Position numbers and translations under genes: made by a program
The notes under the pieces: model-generated
Databases searched by the model: none
The model's input: only the letters and a program-made list of their open reading frames with translations
What the model was told of the DNA's origin: nothing
Source: Bolinopsis microptera
Taxonomy: Eukaryota; Ctenophora; Tentaculata; Lobata; Bolinopsidae
Reading direction: 5' to 3'
Length of the DNA stretch: 64,000 nucleotides
Assembly: GCF_026151205.1 (NCBI RefSeq)
Contig: NC_087080.1
Coordinates: forward strand, 6,303,096-6,367,095
Shown: positions 23,860-37,161 of the stretch, piece after piece
Position numbering within the stretch: position 1 is the first letter of the stretch
Layout of the letters: each line of letters begins with the position of its first letter

Positions 23860-24985
23860 ATGTCAAGTATCGCGGTTGCCAAGCGTTACTACGACAACTA
23901 TGTTTCCATGGCTGATGAGGATAATTTGGCTCCCGAAAAGCTTGCTGAACTGAAGAACTGTTTTGGTTCATTCGACAGAAACGGAGACGGCACTATTTCA
24001 GCCAACGAGTTTCAAAATGCTCTTATCCGGATGAACATATACATTCCAGCTGATGTACAGTTTTCTTTTAAGTTTATTCTATTACTTGAGGCACCGTTTT
24101 TGTCATTAATAATGTAATGTCAACTGTACAATAGCTTAATTCAAAATCTAAAATTTATGATATGAGATTATTTCTAAACATCCAATAACCGTGTCAGGAG
24201 ATAAAGGGCATAATAGAAGAGTACGATGTGGACGGTAACGACTCGTTAGATTTCTCAGAGTTCCTCATGCTAACAGCCAAACTCGACCCCAGAATAGGTC
24301 AAGAGATCGAGATCAACAAAGCTTTCAAACTGTTCGACAAGGACAATGATGGATATATCACCAGGTTTGTCGAGCTAGAAAGGTTCATAAATAGACTTAA
24401 TTTATTATGTTTGGGAACATTATTTGAAATCTGTTGATTATGTTTCGAGGGTCATACGTTTCCACTTTTGGGAGTTTTAAAGCGAAAGGATATGAACCTC
24501 TTGTTGTTGGTATTACGTACAGTTTACACTGACCACAGGGTTGAGTTGGTGGATGCTCTGCGAAGGTTCGGGATCAATGTAAGCCAAGACGAGGCAGATG
24601 ACCTATTTAACATTACCGACGACAACTCAGACGATCTGATCAACCACACAGAGTTCAAGAATATTTTATACGACGCCGTGCCGCCTTCATCCGTCCCGCT
24701 AGGAGGTAATTATCCAGACGTTTTGATGCAGTATTACTGTTTGGTCATAAATGTACATCGAAATTATTTCAAATATTTGACTCCCACAAATGCTACGACA
24801 CTATCTCAGGGCAAACTAAACAACATCTCTCAGGTCACCCAGGACAGATCTCACCCGGAAGCAGGTCCCCAAGAGGAACCAGAAGTCCTAACGGACTTGA
24901 TCCTAAAGGAGCAAGGAGTCCTAGTGGAGCCAGAAGCCCTAAGAGATCTCGCAGTCCTGAACTAGCTGCTAATATTGCATCATAG
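23860..24985 (+). CDS. Calmodulin-like protein with four EF-hands and an SP-rich tail
   Basis: Four exons: 23860-24054, 24198-24364, 24539-24705 and 24810-24985, phases 0, 2, 1, giving 234 residues. EF loops in order: EF1 39-50 (DRNGDGTISANE), EF2 75-86 (DVDGNDSLDFSE), EF3 112-123 (DKDNDGYITRVE, formed across the exon 2/3 junction) and EF4 148-159 (DDNSDDLINHTE). All four have acidic or polar ligands at positions 1, 3, 5 and Glu at 12; EF4 is the least canonical, with D at position 6 where Gly is usual. It is therefore a probable Ca2+ sensor of the calmodulin/troponin-C superfamily. Unlike calmodulin it carries a roughly 58-residue tail with repeated R-S-P units (SPGSRSPRGTRSPNG, KRSRSPELAANIAS), which may be phosphorylated or bind partners. 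The reading frame of exon 4 is chosen by splice phase and by this repeated tail. The specific target is unknown. Confidence 0.85.
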
Positions 24986-26489
24986 AAACCTTTATCTATC
25001 GGATGAAAACTCAGGACCATCTTGTAGCAAGGAATACAACGGCGACTGTTCATATTATCATATCTTGAATAACTTACAGGGCCGTGGACTGGATGTTTAG
25101 ACAAATGCACATTGCACAGTGTGCATTGTGCACCATCAATCAATCATGGGCTCGAATGGTACACGTATTATAAGTAAAAACCCTACAATCTCTTGAATGA
25201 AGAACCAAACATGAAGGTTGATACTAATATTACAATTTCTTGTTAGAAAAGGTCTGATGCACTGATCAGTTTTACCTTCACAACTACCAGTAAAATGCTG
25301 TGAGAAATTTACAGGGCATAATATATAATAAGTTATCGATTGGGTGTAATAGGGGCATTTAATTTGAGTAAACTCTTGATTGCTCCTGTACACATGTCTA
25401 AGATATTTTTGAAACATGAAGCTTAAGTATGATGCGTAATTATCATAAATGCTGTTGATATATAAATAAGTGATGAAATTGTTATATTGAATTAATTTAT
25501 TCCATTTGTAACCAATTAAAAAGATGTATTACTTATTTTCCTGAAAAACCCTCATCCAATCTCTGAAGAGAAGCCTTTTTTCTATGACAGCAAACCAATG
25601 GTTGGTATAAATGTAGTTAAAATAAATATCCGGTACAATAAAAAGTATGATACACAAAACAAATAGGCCACGCCGAAAGTCTGGGTTATTAAATCGATAA
25701 AATAATTGTCTGAATTGCTGTGAGCCGTCAAAATCCCAATTGCCTTCAATACAGGAGAAAAATCACGAATTATGTAAGTGGATCAACTGCATACCGCACA
25801 TTTTGAAATGTCAATAAAAAAGTAGGATGAAATGCTCAGGGCATTTTAGTGCTCCGAGTTTTTATCAAGGTCATTATGAAATCTTTTAGGTACAACGATC
25901 ATACAACGAAGTAACAAAACTACTTCACTCAAATCGAAAACCGGAAACTCTCAATGCCTCAAATTACTGGCACGAGCACAAAAACATAATCTTTGATATT
26001 GAAAATGGCAAATCAAGTTGCCTGAAATCAATCTACATCTATAACTCCTCTAAAATCACAAATAACAGCCGTTTAAACTCTACAAGACCAATTGTGTCGT
26101 ATCAGATGTTAATAAAGTTTGACAGATTAGTGGAAGTTTGTCTTTTGTTTCATTGAAAAAGGTCTTTTCAATTATTCATTAATAATATTTCGTCAATATT
26201 TGGCCGTACAAATTACAAAATTACACGCCCTCGCTTGACTGTGTCATCTTCCCCTCCGTATCAAATTAACTCATCAGCTTTAAGTTCATCACCTCTGAAA
26301 TTCAAGGAAGTTACTTTTAGTTATGGTGTCACCTAATCCCCAATCTACCTCATTAGAACCAGTTTTTATTTGTTTTGACAGTATAGTAGACAGGGATTCA
26401 ATCGCACATTCGGTTGCTGCTAGAAGTAGATTGGGTAATACGGATCACCTCCAAGTAACAGAGTAAACCAATGTTTCTTAATTAATCAA
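24986..26489. other. Convergent 3' regions of EF-hand (+) and CTDNEP1 (-) genes
   Basis: Non-coding sequence between two convergent stop codons. It should contain both 3' UTRs. Several AATAAA-like motifs occur on both strands but none could be assigned. Confidence 0.5.
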
Positions 26490-29400
26490 TCACGTAAAAT
26501 CAATAACAATTAAATAATTCCACACGGCTATATTCACCTGTCGGTGTCTAGAGAGGATTGTGCGCACATCATTACAGAATCTCAAGCCGTCTAGGAAAGG
26601 CAAAAGATTTAGAAGCCATGTATCCGATCGGTCCTTCGTCCACGTTGGAACCGCGATGGCATTATCTGAGTAATGTTTATCGTGTGAGCCCTCGAGCTAA
26701 ATGATTATACCATCTTAATCAACGTTCAACATGTAAAATATGACACACCAAACAGAGTTAATTTAATTCTCTAAGATGTGGTAGTGCAACTTCCCTCGTT
26801 TTAATGCAGCGTAAGTAGGAATTTTGAAAGACAAGTGTCTGTAATTCAGTCTAGTGGGAAATATGAACGAATACATAAATATGCCATATAATTTGTTGAC
26901 ATAATCGTGCGATATTTATGGTAATATTTGTTTGTTATTTTAGGGGCAATGGCACGATGCCCAGTCGCGCGCCGCGCTCAACCTGGACTCTCAAATGTGA
27001 GCTTGCTTCAACTTTCTACTTATCAATTTCTTCAAAACTAGCAATAGGAAAACTAGATGATTAACAGCTGCTCTTTTGTGTCACATTTGGTCAGGAGTGT
27101 CCAACAATCGATTTCCTGGTACGTCAGAGTTAAAATTAGCCTTCTTTAAGTTTCCGATACAATAACAGCTGTTATTGCATGCCTGATTCGTAAAATAATG
27201 AACAAAATTGAACTTTTCCTCCGTAGAAATGCAGATTTGGGTTAAATGTTTTCAGGGTCTTTAAAGCAGGTTTCAAATTAGCAAGTTTCAATTCGTAGCG
27301 AGGGCTTTGTTTGTATTTTCTCAATTTCATTCACCATAAGTTAAATTCTGCTGATCGTCTCACGTTTAAAATTTGTTAGCGAAATAATGCATTCACGAGG
27401 TTAGATAACAGTGCCGGCCCTAAATATAAAGATTTATATATTTTGTAGATATCCCAAATTTGTTTCTAAATAGGAAGTAAATATTACGGGCTACATCTAG
27501 ACCACTCATTTAAACAAGCCGGCCAGAGATTATGTCATCTAGATGAGTAGACACGGTTAGTATACAGTTAGTACAGTGTTTAGTATTTAGTAAGTCAAAT
27601 CATGTCATCCCGTTCAACTAGCGAGGCTTCTCATCAGGGTGAAATTGGTGTGATAATCGGTAGTCCCGGGATATAACTTTAAATACAACAAACAAAACTT
27701 ACGTATGAACAAACCTGGATAGTTTTTATAAGCTGAAGGGGAATTATCGATGATAAAAACACTTGACAAGTCCGATTTGATCATGGTTAGATCTTTTGTG
27801 TATTGGCTGGTGGAGTCCAGCACACAGTGCTGAAATATATTATATTTTATGGATTTGCGGGGATAAATTTATACTTTGTTGGTTCAAATCAAATCAAATA
27901 ATAATGACATAAAAATCATCACACGTCATGGTTGAGTTACAAATAGTAAGACAATCCTTTAAATAGGCTTTATGGTTTATTTTAAATAATCAAAACTAGA
28001 AACGCGAACGGTAACAGGATGATTCCTAGACACCCTTTCCTGACAAGCCTACTACTCCTGAATACAGTGCAGAAAACTCTAACTCGATAACTGACTGGTG
28101 CAGTCAAGGAAGTGGTCCGCAGATTGCGTGATGACCGTGAAGATGCCTACTTCTAAACTTCAAAATAGGTAGCAATCCTAGCCATGTAAATACACTAAAT
28201 GTTTATGATATGAAAATCCCGCCACTTTTACAAAAAGAACCGTATGTTCCACATTGGAACAGAGCCAAATATTCAGATACCAGGTGCTAGATTAGCAGGT
28301 GTCTGGTTATAGTATTTCATCCTTTAAACCGGAGAGTATTTACAAGAACTAATTATAATTCTTAGTGTGCCAATTTGGGGTGGAATAACCTGCACAAAAT
28401 GGAACAGTCTGCCAAAACAGTATCGCGTTGCATAAATTGCATTTATTTGGACCTGAGCTGAGTTTTATCTTTTACGGTTGTGCGGTTTTGTGACGTCATT
28501 GTTCATTAAAGCCCAGTCATGGGTTTTTGTGAAAGAAACAGTTCGTGTTACAAGAATTACTCGTTACATTGGTTCAATAAATCTAGATAAGGATTTCGAC
28601 TTAAGATGCAATTGAAAAGTTGTTATGTAACAGATTACCTGTGAGCATCCACTGAACCCAAAAGTTTTGGGCAAAGACTAAGACTCACTAAATCCGCAAG
28701 ATATATCCGGTGGTAATTGTTGTCACTAAAAATACTTTTACCACATCAGTCATCAGGTCATATTGCATAACTGCACGCTTACTTACAGCTTAAATTGCAA
28801 TAATATTTGTATGTAAACAACAACAGTTACCATAGCTACGACAATAATAGACAAAGTATAGGATGGTAATTGGTAATGGAATGTCGATTTTTAAAATTCC
28901 TACATCAACGATCTCAGAATTATCTTTAAATGAACCAGCTTATGAAATCGTAGACAAATAAATTCAAAACTATTTTTAAGTGATTTAATTACAATTTCGA
29001 GGTTTAAGATCAGTCAGTTCATTGCAGCTGAACTGCAAAGTGTTCTGCAAAAGGTTTAAACTACAGACTAATACGGTTATTCCACAGAACCGTTAAACAC
29101 TCCTATAATCAGATAAAGTTTAGTGGTCACGTACTTTAAAACTTGTGTTACATTTTTAGTTGGGCAGGTTTTCCTGGCTTGTGAAGGGTGGGGCTATGTA
29201 TAGTACTATGTAGGGAGGGGGAGGGGGGATGATTTGTTGCTTTAGATAATTCACATTACACGTCATGTATAATGTATATTGTATAAATGTGGATCTTAAT
29301 TGGAACTGCAGTGGAAACTTATAACTTGAGACGAAAAGGTCTTTCTACAGTAAATCACAAATTTCTATTTTACACCAAAAAACGTACGATTTTGTGAGGC

Positions 29401-32400
29401 GTGTTACCGTGTGTCGCCTCAGGCGTGTTAGCAGTTAGGTCACAGCTATTCTCATGAGCTTTATCGTTATTAACATCATAAAATATATTATATCTACATC
29501 AACAATTCTGTTGTAAGACCTCAGTCCCGATTCAGTTAGAATCAAATAAGGGTAAATAATTACTGATAAGATAGTCAGATAAGATAGAGGCCTTGAAATT
29601 ACAGAAGCCTAAAATTACAGACGCTGATATTGTTCTCCGTAATATATGGAATTTTGACCAGCTCTGTAGTCTGTAGCAATAAAATAAACATCTTGGTGAG
29701 TGTAAGTGTAAGTGTTATCATATCAGCTATACGTGATTTAAGGACAAATTAAAGTACAACTTCTCTCGAAAGAGCAAAAAAATCCGGTAACCATATGTTA
29801 TAAATTTTACTTGTCTTAATAATTACCTGTCTAATTACCTATAATAATTATAATAATTACCTGTCTAAAATAGCGTCTCTGAAAAATTCCGCGTTTATTA
29901 TCTAACACGTTTATTACTTGCTGGCCGTATTTCTGAAAGAAAATATCAATTTAGAATGTCAATAACTTAACACAAATAACAGTATATATTACCTTTAATA
30001 AATTGATCAAATTACGAATTGATAAATCTGTATCGTTAGTCGTTACAAGCTTGCATGATATGCAGTTAAGCTTCCTCTATGTGATTAATCAGTTGTTGTA
30101 TGTATAATTGAGTTTGGAGTGTACAATGTATACTGCTTATTATCCAACAAATGATCATCAATACAATGTATACATTGATTAAAATAAGAGATTGAACAGA
30201 AAAATACGGGTTGAATAAATTTAATTCATGCAAATCTCAAGATTTCTTAAAACCTCAAGTTAAACCTTAAATATAATATAATCAGTCCGATACTGAATTA
30301 TAAGTCTGGTTCTAAATGGAAGGCCTAACATTTTTAAAATTAGTTTCTACTCGCTAGTTGCATAGTGTGTGGTATTCTACCCAAATTACCCGAATAGTCG
30401 TGCAATGTGTATTGGTGGTTCTATATATAACTGTATATAAGTATATCTGAACCATTTGAAGCCCTTTAATTTGTCCGCCTTTCCGGCAAATATATATTTA
30501 TATACAGTTGCTGTAACATGTACAGTCTATACTGTACAATACATGTTTATATCGAGGAAGCGTGATGTTTAAAGTTAATTCATCCCAACTTGTAACAATA
30601 CTGATTAATCAATCCGAGATTTGACCCACCACGATCTCCAAAACCTACCTCAATACTGGCCGTATATACCACTATGTCGTACCACTGCCGTACCTGAAAC
30701 AAAGCAACATTATTACAACCATGCATTATACAATATGCAGTAGGCTACTGTGTACATCTATTTGCACGGTTTACAGGTGTTTGTAATGGTGGGGAGGTGG
30801 TGCACGATTGTTTGCAATGTGCTAATGATCGGGGATCAACGCTGCAACCTCACAAGCTGGAGGCTAATACATTGGTCACGACAGACTTGCATCGCCTCCC
30901 CGTGATCAAAGTCATGTTTTTCTCAAACGTGAGAGCTGGGGCCCGATAAAACAAAGTGTCACTGGAGTATACAATATAGTCCGGTCCAAAACACGGTTAC
31001 GAAACACACACATATACAATAAATACATTTGCTATCGTTACGATAGCCAGTTATATCTTATTATAGTTTATACACAACATTGTATGAGTGTATACTGTGA
31101 CGGTAGGGGGCAACCATTTTGATCACAAGCATACACACACAGACAGACTGGTACACAGGGTACACACAGACTGGTACACACAGACTGGTACACAGGGTAC
31201 ACAGTACACACAGACTGGTACACAGGGTACACACAGATTGGTAAACAGGGTACACACAGACTGGTACACAGGGTATACACAGACTAGACTGGTACACAGG
31301 GTACACACAGACTAGACTGGTACACAGGGTACACACAGACTAGACTGGTACACAGGGTACACACAGACTAGACTGGTACACAGGGTACACACAGACTAGA
31401 CTGGTACACAGGGTACACACAGACTAGACTGGTACACAGGGTACACACAGACTGGTACACAGGGTACACACAGACTGGTACACAGGGTACACACAGACTG
31501 GTACACAGAGTACACACAGACTGGTACACAGGGTACAAACAGACTGGTACACAGGGTACAAACAGACTGGTACACAGGCCAGGGTACACACATTCAGACC
31601 ATACCTCAACAGAAACAAGTACTGCAGACCCCTAGTCTTGGTAAACTTACAGGAAACTAGTTTTTACTTACCACGTCTAAGAAATAGTCCACGTGTGGTC
31701 GCTTATTGACATAGAACTTAACTGGTTCATGTCCTCGTTCTATCTCTACCTGAAGTTATAGTTTATTTATTTACTTTTTAATTTAGTTTACATATTATTT
31801 AAGTTGTTTGGGTTTTAATAAACGTGAATTAGCATGGATAATAGTGCGGAATACAGTATGGTTGTGTTCTATACATGATCTGAGAGGCTGATCAACTAAT
31901 TAATTGACTGAGGACAAAACTTAATTCCTCAGAGACAAATGTGCATCGCCTCCCCGATTATGATCCATTCTCATCTGTCTACTGATTTCATTTTAGTACT
32001 GTTTAAAAAAAACGAGATCAAACGTGGGTCAGCTTTTGTCTGGAATTTGAAGATTTATAAATGTTTGAAGATTTATCGCTACAGTCCATGAAACAACGGA
32101 ATTGTTTTACAAGCGCCAAGTTTTGCACACGATATTTTACTATAGGTGACATGCAGCAAATATATATAATATATATCTGTAGTACTCAATTGGAGGTTTG
32201 ATACGTGAAGAACCATATCTTAATTCTGACTGGTTCCTCGCTAAACATCTGACGTCTCATTGGTTTAGGAGATAATATATCACGAATGTGAGTGCTTCCT
32301 TCATCTCATTTAACATTGTAATACATCGTGAGTTCAACACATCGATGACATGATATTGAGGAAGCCATTTGTGAGACTTGGACAATAGTACAGTTTACAG

Positions 32401-34525
32401 ACTTTTACATGCTCCGACATATATGGTAAGTCAGCAACTTTTGTACAGAAAAGATATTGTATGTTTTGTAAGCTGCGTTTCGAGAAAAAGAGGGCTTAAA
32501 CTGACATGTGAAGTGCTTCACTAGTCAAATCTTTTATTTATAAACATAAATTTACTATATTATGCTCTTTTTACGAAGCATTTTTCAGACATATCCGCTG
32601 TTCATTTTATTATGTCATTCTATGTAATATTACGGATATTAATCATAACTATAAAGAAGACACGCATCATTATTATCAGTTCAGTCATGCATGACGAAAG
32701 TAGTTTTAAAACCTCAGAAAAGGAACCACATGTTATTTTACAATGAACAGGAAATCTCTAACAGGAAATTCACTGCACTGTTCACGTGATTATAACATTA
32801 CAAACAAGAACCCTCCAGGTAAGCACCATTCCTACAACCACTGCTATTTATCTGTTATTAAAATGACCAATTTCACAGCTGTTCAGATGATCATTCCTTA
32901 AACCATTACCACACTGAGCCTCAAAACGGTAGCACTAAATTTCTTGTTGCAGAAAATCATATTATGAGTTAGGTTGGGCAATTGAACGCAATTATTACAA
33001 TTCCTTTCAAATTCATCAGTAAAATAGAGAGAGAGAGAGAAGGAGAGGAGGGAGGGATGGAGGGAGGGAGGGAGGGAGGGAGGGAGGGAGGGAGGGAGGG
33101 AGGGAGGGAGGGAGGGAGGGAGGGAGGGAGGGAGGGAGGGAGGGAGGGAGGGAGGGAGAGAGTCGGTTATCCTTTTAAATTAAATCTTATTATTAAATGT
33201 TCAGTTTGACTCAGAGCAATTCAAGTGTTTACAAGGCTGTATATTATAATATGATAACAGGTGTCCACATCAATTATAATAGTTACATAATACATATATA
33301 ATGCATTAAGTTTTGGGAAATACATACCACCAAATTTTCAACTGTAAACAGTCTGTACGTGTCGTGTGTAGATTACATCACATTACACTAACTTGCACTT
33401 GGCATAACATAAATTGGAGATACCTTTGGCTGCAATTAGATGTGTCAATTAAGACTTTCTGCTCTTATTACTGTACACAAAGTATACCGTCGGAATGGTT
33501 TTGAAGGAGTAAATATAATAACATATAGGTAATATATATGTGTTATATTTTCTAAATTTGGTACTCACTCTAAGCACGAAGTCTGGTTGTGACTGTGGTC
33601 GTATTAAATAGCTGAAAGAGAATTGAATAAGTGATTACCCTATTTTTTTAGAGACCTTATATTATGATGTTTGTCATTGTGCTGATATAAAACAAAATCA
33701 CTCAGCATACATCTTTGAACGTGAAGAAAATTTGACAGTTAAGTATATGAAAAAAAATAATCCAAAGCGTTAAACAAATTATTATGTAGTCGTTCTTTTA
33801 AAGAAGAATGAAGCCAGTTCTTCTACTTACGGGTTGTTGTTCTGAGAGTGGACCAAAGTTTCGTCCAAATCTAAGACTAAAACTTTCCGCCTTACTTTTA
33901 CTGAAATTGTGGTAAGAGAGTTAGTACCTAATCATTAATAGTTGCTGCTTTAAGTAACTTACTTTGTGTTTATCTTAGTATCCAATATCCATAGCTTACA
34001 AGAATGGTACACAATGTGTGGCTGATAAAATGATCAAAAATTACTTTCCTTATTAAAGCACATGAAAATTATGTGTTACAGCTGCTGGAGACAAATTAGA
34101 AAAAACCGATATCTTAGGAATGCTAGGTCGGATTTTGACCAGATTTAGCCTTTATATTATATATCTAATTTTAATGTAAAATATTTCAAATAACACAGTC
34201 AAACTAGTGTAGTCTACTACTTACAAAGTCGCTCAAATCCCCAAGGTTGCTCCAAGGGAATAGATTCATATTTAACTGCTTGGTATTCTAAGGTCTGAAA
34301 GATGTTCATTATTAGTTTAGAGATAAAATACTGCATTTAAATACTGCACCAGAGATGAGTGACTTGCTTTTGGTACAGAACCATTTCCATATGTAAAAAG
34401 GATACAAGATAACTATACTGCTGATCACTGACCTTGACATAAAGACTTCTGATAACATTGTAGATAAGCTGTATTCCCCCAAACAAAATAATGAAAAATC
34501 CCTTTACAAAACACAATACTCTCAT
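26490..34525 (-). CDS. CTDNEP1: CTD nuclear envelope phosphatase 1 (Dullard) homologue
   Basis: Complete gene of nine exons on the minus strand: 34525-34433, 34294-34225, 33900-33831, 33611-33569, 31749-31672, 30693-30649, 29932-29861, 27829-27715 and 26665-26490. All have AG/GT borders and consistent phases, giving 253 residues (human protein 244). CTDNEP1 is an HAD-family serine/threonine phosphatase of the nuclear envelope and ER. With its partner CNEP1R1 it dephosphorylates lipin and so controls membrane lipid synthesis. Residues 5-27 are the membrane segment. The catalytic DLDET is at 64-68 (D64 nucleophile). [11 protein letters not shown], the [13 protein letters not shown] block, the RRYFRQHC block and IIDNSP follow, then the [14 protein letters not shown] terminal region. 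Introns are long: intron 4 holds a GGGA array, intron 5 a minisatellite. The ATG at 34525 matches the start of homologues. Confidence 0.95.
31133..31590. repeat. Minisatellite, ACAGACTGGTACACAGGGT type
   Basis: About 20 tandem copies of a roughly 22-bp unit (CAGACTGGTACACAGGGTAC). A 27-bp variant contains an extra AGACT duplication (CAGACTAGACTGG) in the middle block, 31280-31440. Located in intron 5 of CTDNEP1. Confidence 0.95.
33025..33158. repeat. (GA)n and (GGGA)n microsatellite
   Basis: A short GA run (33025-33040) followed by GGGA repeats to about 33158, with one ATGG interruption. Located in intron 4 of CTDNEP1. Confidence 0.95.
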
Positions 34526-34615
34526 AGTGAATTTCCTTGCACTGTCATACCTTGAATAAAGATAATTTAGTGTACTTGTTAGGATGAATTTGAGGGGGGA
34601 GGTCCTTTACAAACA

Positions 34616-34887
34616 TTATTATTAAATCTAAAATAGCTAATAATTTAATAAATTATTAACAGGCCCCTTAACGTGGGCAATAATATACGCTTTATAAATT
34701 ATATAAACAAATTGTAGTCTATTTTCCCAATGTTGTTAATTGTCTCTTTAGATCTGTTTTGGTCTTTCGTGGGAGTTCCCACATTTGTTGGTTGAGAATG
34801 CTCAACATAACATACATGATGCTTGACTGCTTTATTGACCCGGACAGGCACCGGGGGCAGACATCCCAACACCAGTGCGTTGGAACG
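34616..34887 (-). mobile_element. Short element sharing the 3' end of LINE C
   Basis: About 270 bases nearly identical to 37168-37440, the 3' end region of LINE C. On the minus strand both copies finish in an (AAT)n-like tail. The 5' border is abrupt at 34887. This is either a 5'-truncated LINE copy or a SINE that borrowed the LINE tail. The sequence contains a CACGGGGGCAG-like GC-rich patch conserved in both copies. Confidence 0.75.
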
Positions 34888-35440
34888 TGCGTTACAAACA
34901 TGCTAGAAATTACATTCTTGAAAATTACAATTGATCGTTACAGTCATCTGAGTAGTGAGTAGCTAGTGCAACTTTTAAAAAGTTTGAAAGGCCAAATACA
35001 ATGCACTACAATTTTACTCAATAGATTTATCTAATCTAATCTAATCTTTTGTTCAAAATATCTTGCAATCCCAAAACTAACTTTCATTTGAGGAAAAATG
35101 AACTTTAATATTATTTTTGAAAAGGTCATTCAAACAATATATATTATATACTGGTAAGCTCAACAATGGTCACTATTCAACACCATGATTAGATATATAT
35201 ATATTTATACATCAATTGATAAATTGAATAAAACAGTAAAAATTACAAAAATCCGAGCAAAATTTATAACAACCAAATTGTGAAGACATTATTATTATAT
35301 CGGGTCTCAATAAGAGGTCTCGACTGCCTAGGCATCAAACCTTGGCAATCGGTAATTTTCCTCTGGCCCGGAGTCAGCTGACCCTAGGGACCAGAGGATA
35401 AAGGCGTAGAGACTGTGTGTATCTACAAAAGTGGTTGTTT
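34888..35440. other. AT-rich region, no gene
   Basis: Contains three CTAAT units (35034-35048) and short AT repeats; no coding potential is visible. It may be the downstream flank or distal 3' part of LINE D. Confidence 0.4.
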
Positions 35441-36040
35441 TTACAAGAGACAGGGCTTGCAACGCAAGGGAAGAAAAACGGGAGAAACAAACACAAAATG
35501 CATATTAAATGACTTAGAAATTCAAACAATCCTACACTACAATAAATGTTTATTACATAATTATAATATGTTGTATAAACAAGAAACAGGGCTTGCAGGG
35601 CAAGAGATGGGACACATAAGAGCTGGCCACAGAGTGTATAATACAGTAATTCAGCAAACACCTATTACTAATACTGAAAACTGAATCACAAATTATCACA
35701 ATAATTACAAGAATATATGAAATACTAAACACAATTTTTATACAAGAAACAGGGCTTGCAGAGCAAGGGAAGAAAAACAAGAGAAATAACTGTAACAATT
35801 GTATATCACAAAGTCCAGACGAAAATAATCTTTGCACAAATCTGGGAGTAAATTCAATACAGTATACTTAATAAATACAATAACTTTCCGATATGTACAT
35901 TGATATGAGTTAAAAGTTGTATAAACTAGAGACAGGGCTTGCGGAGCAAGGGAAGAGATAAAAGAGGACCAGGCAAAAAGTATATATTACAGTTATACAG
36001 AATAAACTAAAACTGAAAGAAGTGTGTATTAAACACTCAA
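35441..36040 (-). repeat. 3' region of LINE D with four conserved hairpins
   Basis: Four related units contain the 13-mer hairpin CTTGC-NNN-GCAAG at 35456-35468, 35592-35604, 35755-35767 and 35938-35950, each within a conserved CAGGG..AAGG..GA context. Spacings are 136, 163 and 183 bases. They follow the stop codon of LINE D on the minus strand, so they lie in its 3' UTR. Confidence 0.85.
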
Positions 36041-37161
36041 TCAGATGTCCAAGACCATCCTGAGAATTCTGGCTGATCCAAGCAGAGCTGTCTTCTGAAG
36101 ATTAGAGATGCTCAGATTGCAGTGGACTGCATCGAGGTGCTTACGAAAGTTTATGGTGACAGTTCCTAAAGCGCCTACCACCACTGGGACAATTGTAACC
36201 TTTCGTAAATTCCAGTTCTTCTTAATCTCTCTTTTTAGGTCTTGATAAGCTAGTATCTTATCTTGCTCTCTATCCAAGATCCGGGTATCTCCTGGGACTG
36301 CAACGTCGATGATGGTTGCTGCGTTGGTTACCTTGTCTACCAGGAGAAGATCCGGTCTGCAGTGCTCGATAACGTGGTCTGACTGGATGTGAAAGTCCCA
36401 CAATAGCTTGACTTTTTCGTTCTCCAACACCTTCTCTGCTCGGTGTTCGTACCACTTTTTACTGCGTGGGAAGCCGTATTCCTTGCACAGACTCCAGTGC
36501 AATGCGGCAGCTACTTTGTCATGCCGACACTTATATTCTGTCTGTGAAAGTTTTGGGCACCCATTCAGTATGTGATCTATTGTCTCATAATGATTTCTGC
36601 AGAGTCTGCAGAGTGGAGAAGAGCCAGGTGTTTTGTCAATCTTATTCTTTACATAGTTAGTCCTAAGTGCTTGGTCTTGGGCTGCTATCAACAATCCTTC
36701 TGTCTCCTTCTTCAAGTCTTGTTGAGTGAGCCAGTTCCAAGAGGTTATCGGATCTGCTATACCCGTCATCTGCCTTGGAAACTGTCCGTGCATCACTTTA
36801 GTAGTCCACTTCTCCTTGCGTATTTCCTCGCGTTGTGTTCGGTCAGTATCTTTGTCTATCTCTTCACCTAAGAGTATCTTGTCTTTGACAAAGTAGTCCT
36901 TCAGAGCAATCAGTTCCGGGTCTCTACTCTTCATCACATAGGTGGTGAGTGCATTCTCCTCTCTCTTTACGACTTCCTCTATACTATGTAGCCCACGGCC
37001 ACCCAGTTGACGGCTTACGTATAGCCGATCAACATCTCCTTGGGGATGATGAGCTCCATTTATCCTCATTAGTTTCCGGGTCTTGACGTCCAAGGCTTTG
37101 ATTTCTCCAGCGTTCCAAGAAAGAATTCCAGCTCCATATCTTATCACAGGTACAGCCCATA
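36041..37161 (-). pseudogene. LINE D: C-terminal part with zinc knuckle and restriction-like endonuclease
   Basis: The minus-strand frame 37147-36041 gives 368 residues and contains no RT core. Residues 1-60 match the thumb/C-terminal RT extension (RYGAGILSWN, LDVKTRKLMRINGAHHP, GGRGL). A zinc knuckle C180-x2-C183-x8-H192-x4-C197 follows. Then comes the restriction-like nuclease, with a CRHDKV motif, RPD at 264-266, the IIDVAVP block (D281) and a KILAYQDLK helix, then IPVVVGALG. This is the domain order of RLE-class LINEs (R2/NeSL-type). Upstream the frame stops where the (AAT)n tail of LINE C begins (about 37162), so D was either interrupted by C or already 5'-truncated. The visible domains look intact. 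Confidence 0.9.

Noticed and set aside
26941-26997. Plus-strand exon starting after TTTTAG (reads [14 protein letters not shown])
   Set aside because: Lies in the last intron of CTDNEP1 on the other strand; no partner exon and no family match.
31061-31618. Cysteine-rich [17 protein letters not shown] ORFs
   Set aside because: Translations of the minisatellite in an intron of CTDNEP1.
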